The notes under the pieces were generated by a model. It worked only from the letters and a program-made list of their open reading frames with translations. It was not told the DNA's origin and did not search any database. The position numbers were made by a program, and so were the translations under genes. A stretch of 6,057 nt of DNA from an uncultured Dechloromonas sp. (GTDB lineage Bacteria; Pseudomonadota; Gammaproteobacteria; Burkholderiales; Rhodocyclaceae), in NCBI GenBank assembly GCA_946477505.1, contig CAMKYP010000251.1, positions 1-6,057 on the forward strand, read 5' to 3'. Shown here piece by piece: positions 5,343 to 6,057 of this stretch; within the stretch, counting starts at the first letter, position 1; every line of letters begins with the position of its first letter.

Positions 5343-6057
5343 ATGCGGCACGCAGCTTTTATCGAGTTGCTCAATCAAACCAAGCAGCTTGCGTCGGAGC
5401 AGCGAAAGCGATTGGTGCAGGACTTGACGGTTCCAGGAGCGGTCAGCGCGGAGCCCTCTGCCGAGCTGATCCCGGCGCCAGTCGGTTGCCCGCATTGCGG
5501 CGCCGCAGGTGATCGGCTGGTGTCATGGGGTCAAAGCCACGGGCTCAGACACTACCGTTGTCGGGACTGCGGCCGAACCTTCAACGCCCTGACGGGCAGG
5601 GCATTTGCGCAAGCGCGAACAATGGACGCGCTACGCACTGACGCCTTGATCGATGGCGTCAGTCTTCGCGAGGCAGCCCGCCGTTGCCAAATCGACAAGA
5701 ACACTGCGTTTCGACGGCGCCATCGCTTCCTGCACGATGCGGCCGGGCACCGGGCCGAACACGAGAGAGGGATCGTTGAGGCCGGCGAAACCTTCTTTCT
5801 CGAATCCTTCAAGGGCCAGCGGCACTTGAAGTGGTGGAGTCTGTTCGTCCGTCTGGTCAGTCCCGAGGTGCGGCGTGAAGAGATCACCCGCCGGCCATGG
5901 CTTATGTCCTCGGTCGGCCGCAAAACCGAACATGCCGGCCAAACGACGATCACGCTCACCGGCCTGCATGCCTATTTCGGCAAGGCCGAACAGGTCCTGA
6001 TGTGGGGCTCTGCCTGGCTCAAGGGCTGGGTGGCTCTGGCTGCGGAGCAGTCCAACC
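5343..6057 (+). CDS. IS1595-family transposase, N-terminal part, probably inactive; runs off the window
   Basis: The frame is open from the ATG at 5343 to the window end (238 codons). Residues 49-76 form the family's zinc ribbon (CPHC ... CRDC), followed by GRTFNALTG, the link LIDGVSLREAARRC (a helix-turn-helix-like segment) and NTAFRRRHRFL. The start of the DDE domain follows as GIVEAGETFFLESFKGQR. Family members read EADET here; Gly148 replaces the first catalytic Asp (GGC for GAC), so cut-and-paste activity should be lost. After about residue 162 the usual 'PRKRGG' segment is absent. The frame continues with KWWSLFVRLVSPEVRREE and further sequence that I do not recognise, suggesting a deletion, a second insertion or a recombined copy. 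Identity as IS1595 transposase is firm for residues 1-162; the rest is unassigned. Confidence 0.8.
   Translation, partial: MRHAAFIELLNQTKQLASEQRKRLVQDLTVPGAVSAEPSAELIPAPVGCPHCGAAGDRLVSWGQSHGLRHYRCRDCGRTFNALTGRAFAQARTMDALRTDALIDGVSLREAARRCQIDKNTAFRRRHRFLHDAAGHRAEHERGIVEAGETFFLESFKGQRHLKWWSLFVRLVSPEVRREEITRRPWLMSSVGRKTEHAGQTTITLTGLHAYFGKAEQVLMWGSAWLKGWVALAAEQSN

Larger units (their letters stand above)
5270..6057 (+). mobile_element. IS1595-family insertion sequence, left part (right end not in the window or lost)
   Basis: The family is assigned from the transposase. The left boundary is inferred: GGCTCTGTCTGAATTACAG begins at 5270 directly after a T5 run, and the element's own promoter and ribosome site follow. 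No matching inverted repeat or target duplication can be shown because the right end is not visible. Family similarity in the protein stops near 5828, so the sequence beyond that may not belong to the same element. Confidence 0.55.

Noticed and set aside
5631..5969. Minus-strand frames overlapping the transposase
   Set aside because: Shadows of the transposase reading frame. The + strand carries the zinc ribbon and a near-perfect ribosome site.

Overview
This is a high-GC, Gram-negative window, most likely from a betaproteobacterium and probably near Rhodocyclales. The evidence is a Neisseriales/Burkholderiales-type trimeric porin with a signal peptide and a C-terminal Phe, strong GC bias at third codon positions, and AGGAG-type ribosome sites. 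All supported genes are on the + strand.

Layout: (1) 2-1408, the 3' part of a Sel1-repeat (TPR-like) protein. Its C-terminal tail resembles the start of a tyrosine-recombinase catalytic domain without the later catalytic boxes. (2) 1516-2808, a complete outer-membrane porin with a dyad in its leader and a rho-independent terminator behind it. (3) 2947-3153, a 68-residue secreted protein carrying two copies of a Met/His-rich dodecapeptide, closed by a strong terminator. (4) 3240-5045, a 601-residue Cas12/TnpB-superfamily protein that best resembles Cas12m (type V-M, formerly V-U1/c2c4). It keeps the zinc ribbon, but the RuvC positions that normally carry D/E/D read as H, Q and probably K, so a DNA-binding, non-cleaving effector is expected. 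(5) 5046-5269, a relatively AT-rich gap with a good promoter just behind the effector gene and two imperfect 37-nt repeats 69 nt apart. Each repeat can fold into a hairpin with a GGGG loop, and a short T-run follows. I read this as a degenerate mini CRISPR array or guide RNA gene. (6) About 5270 to the window end, an IS1595-family insertion sequence or its remnant. Its transposase has lost the first catalytic Asp and departs from the family after about residue 162.

How they fit: the effector gene and the downstream RNA unit look like one minimal guide-RNA system with no adaptation genes in the window. Terminators or promoters separate it from the porin and the small protein. The insertion sequence begins within a few bases of the last array-like sequence, where a third repeat would be due, so it may have cut the array short. 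The Sel1 protein, porin and small secreted protein look like ordinary envelope or housekeeping neighbours with no visible link to the effector.
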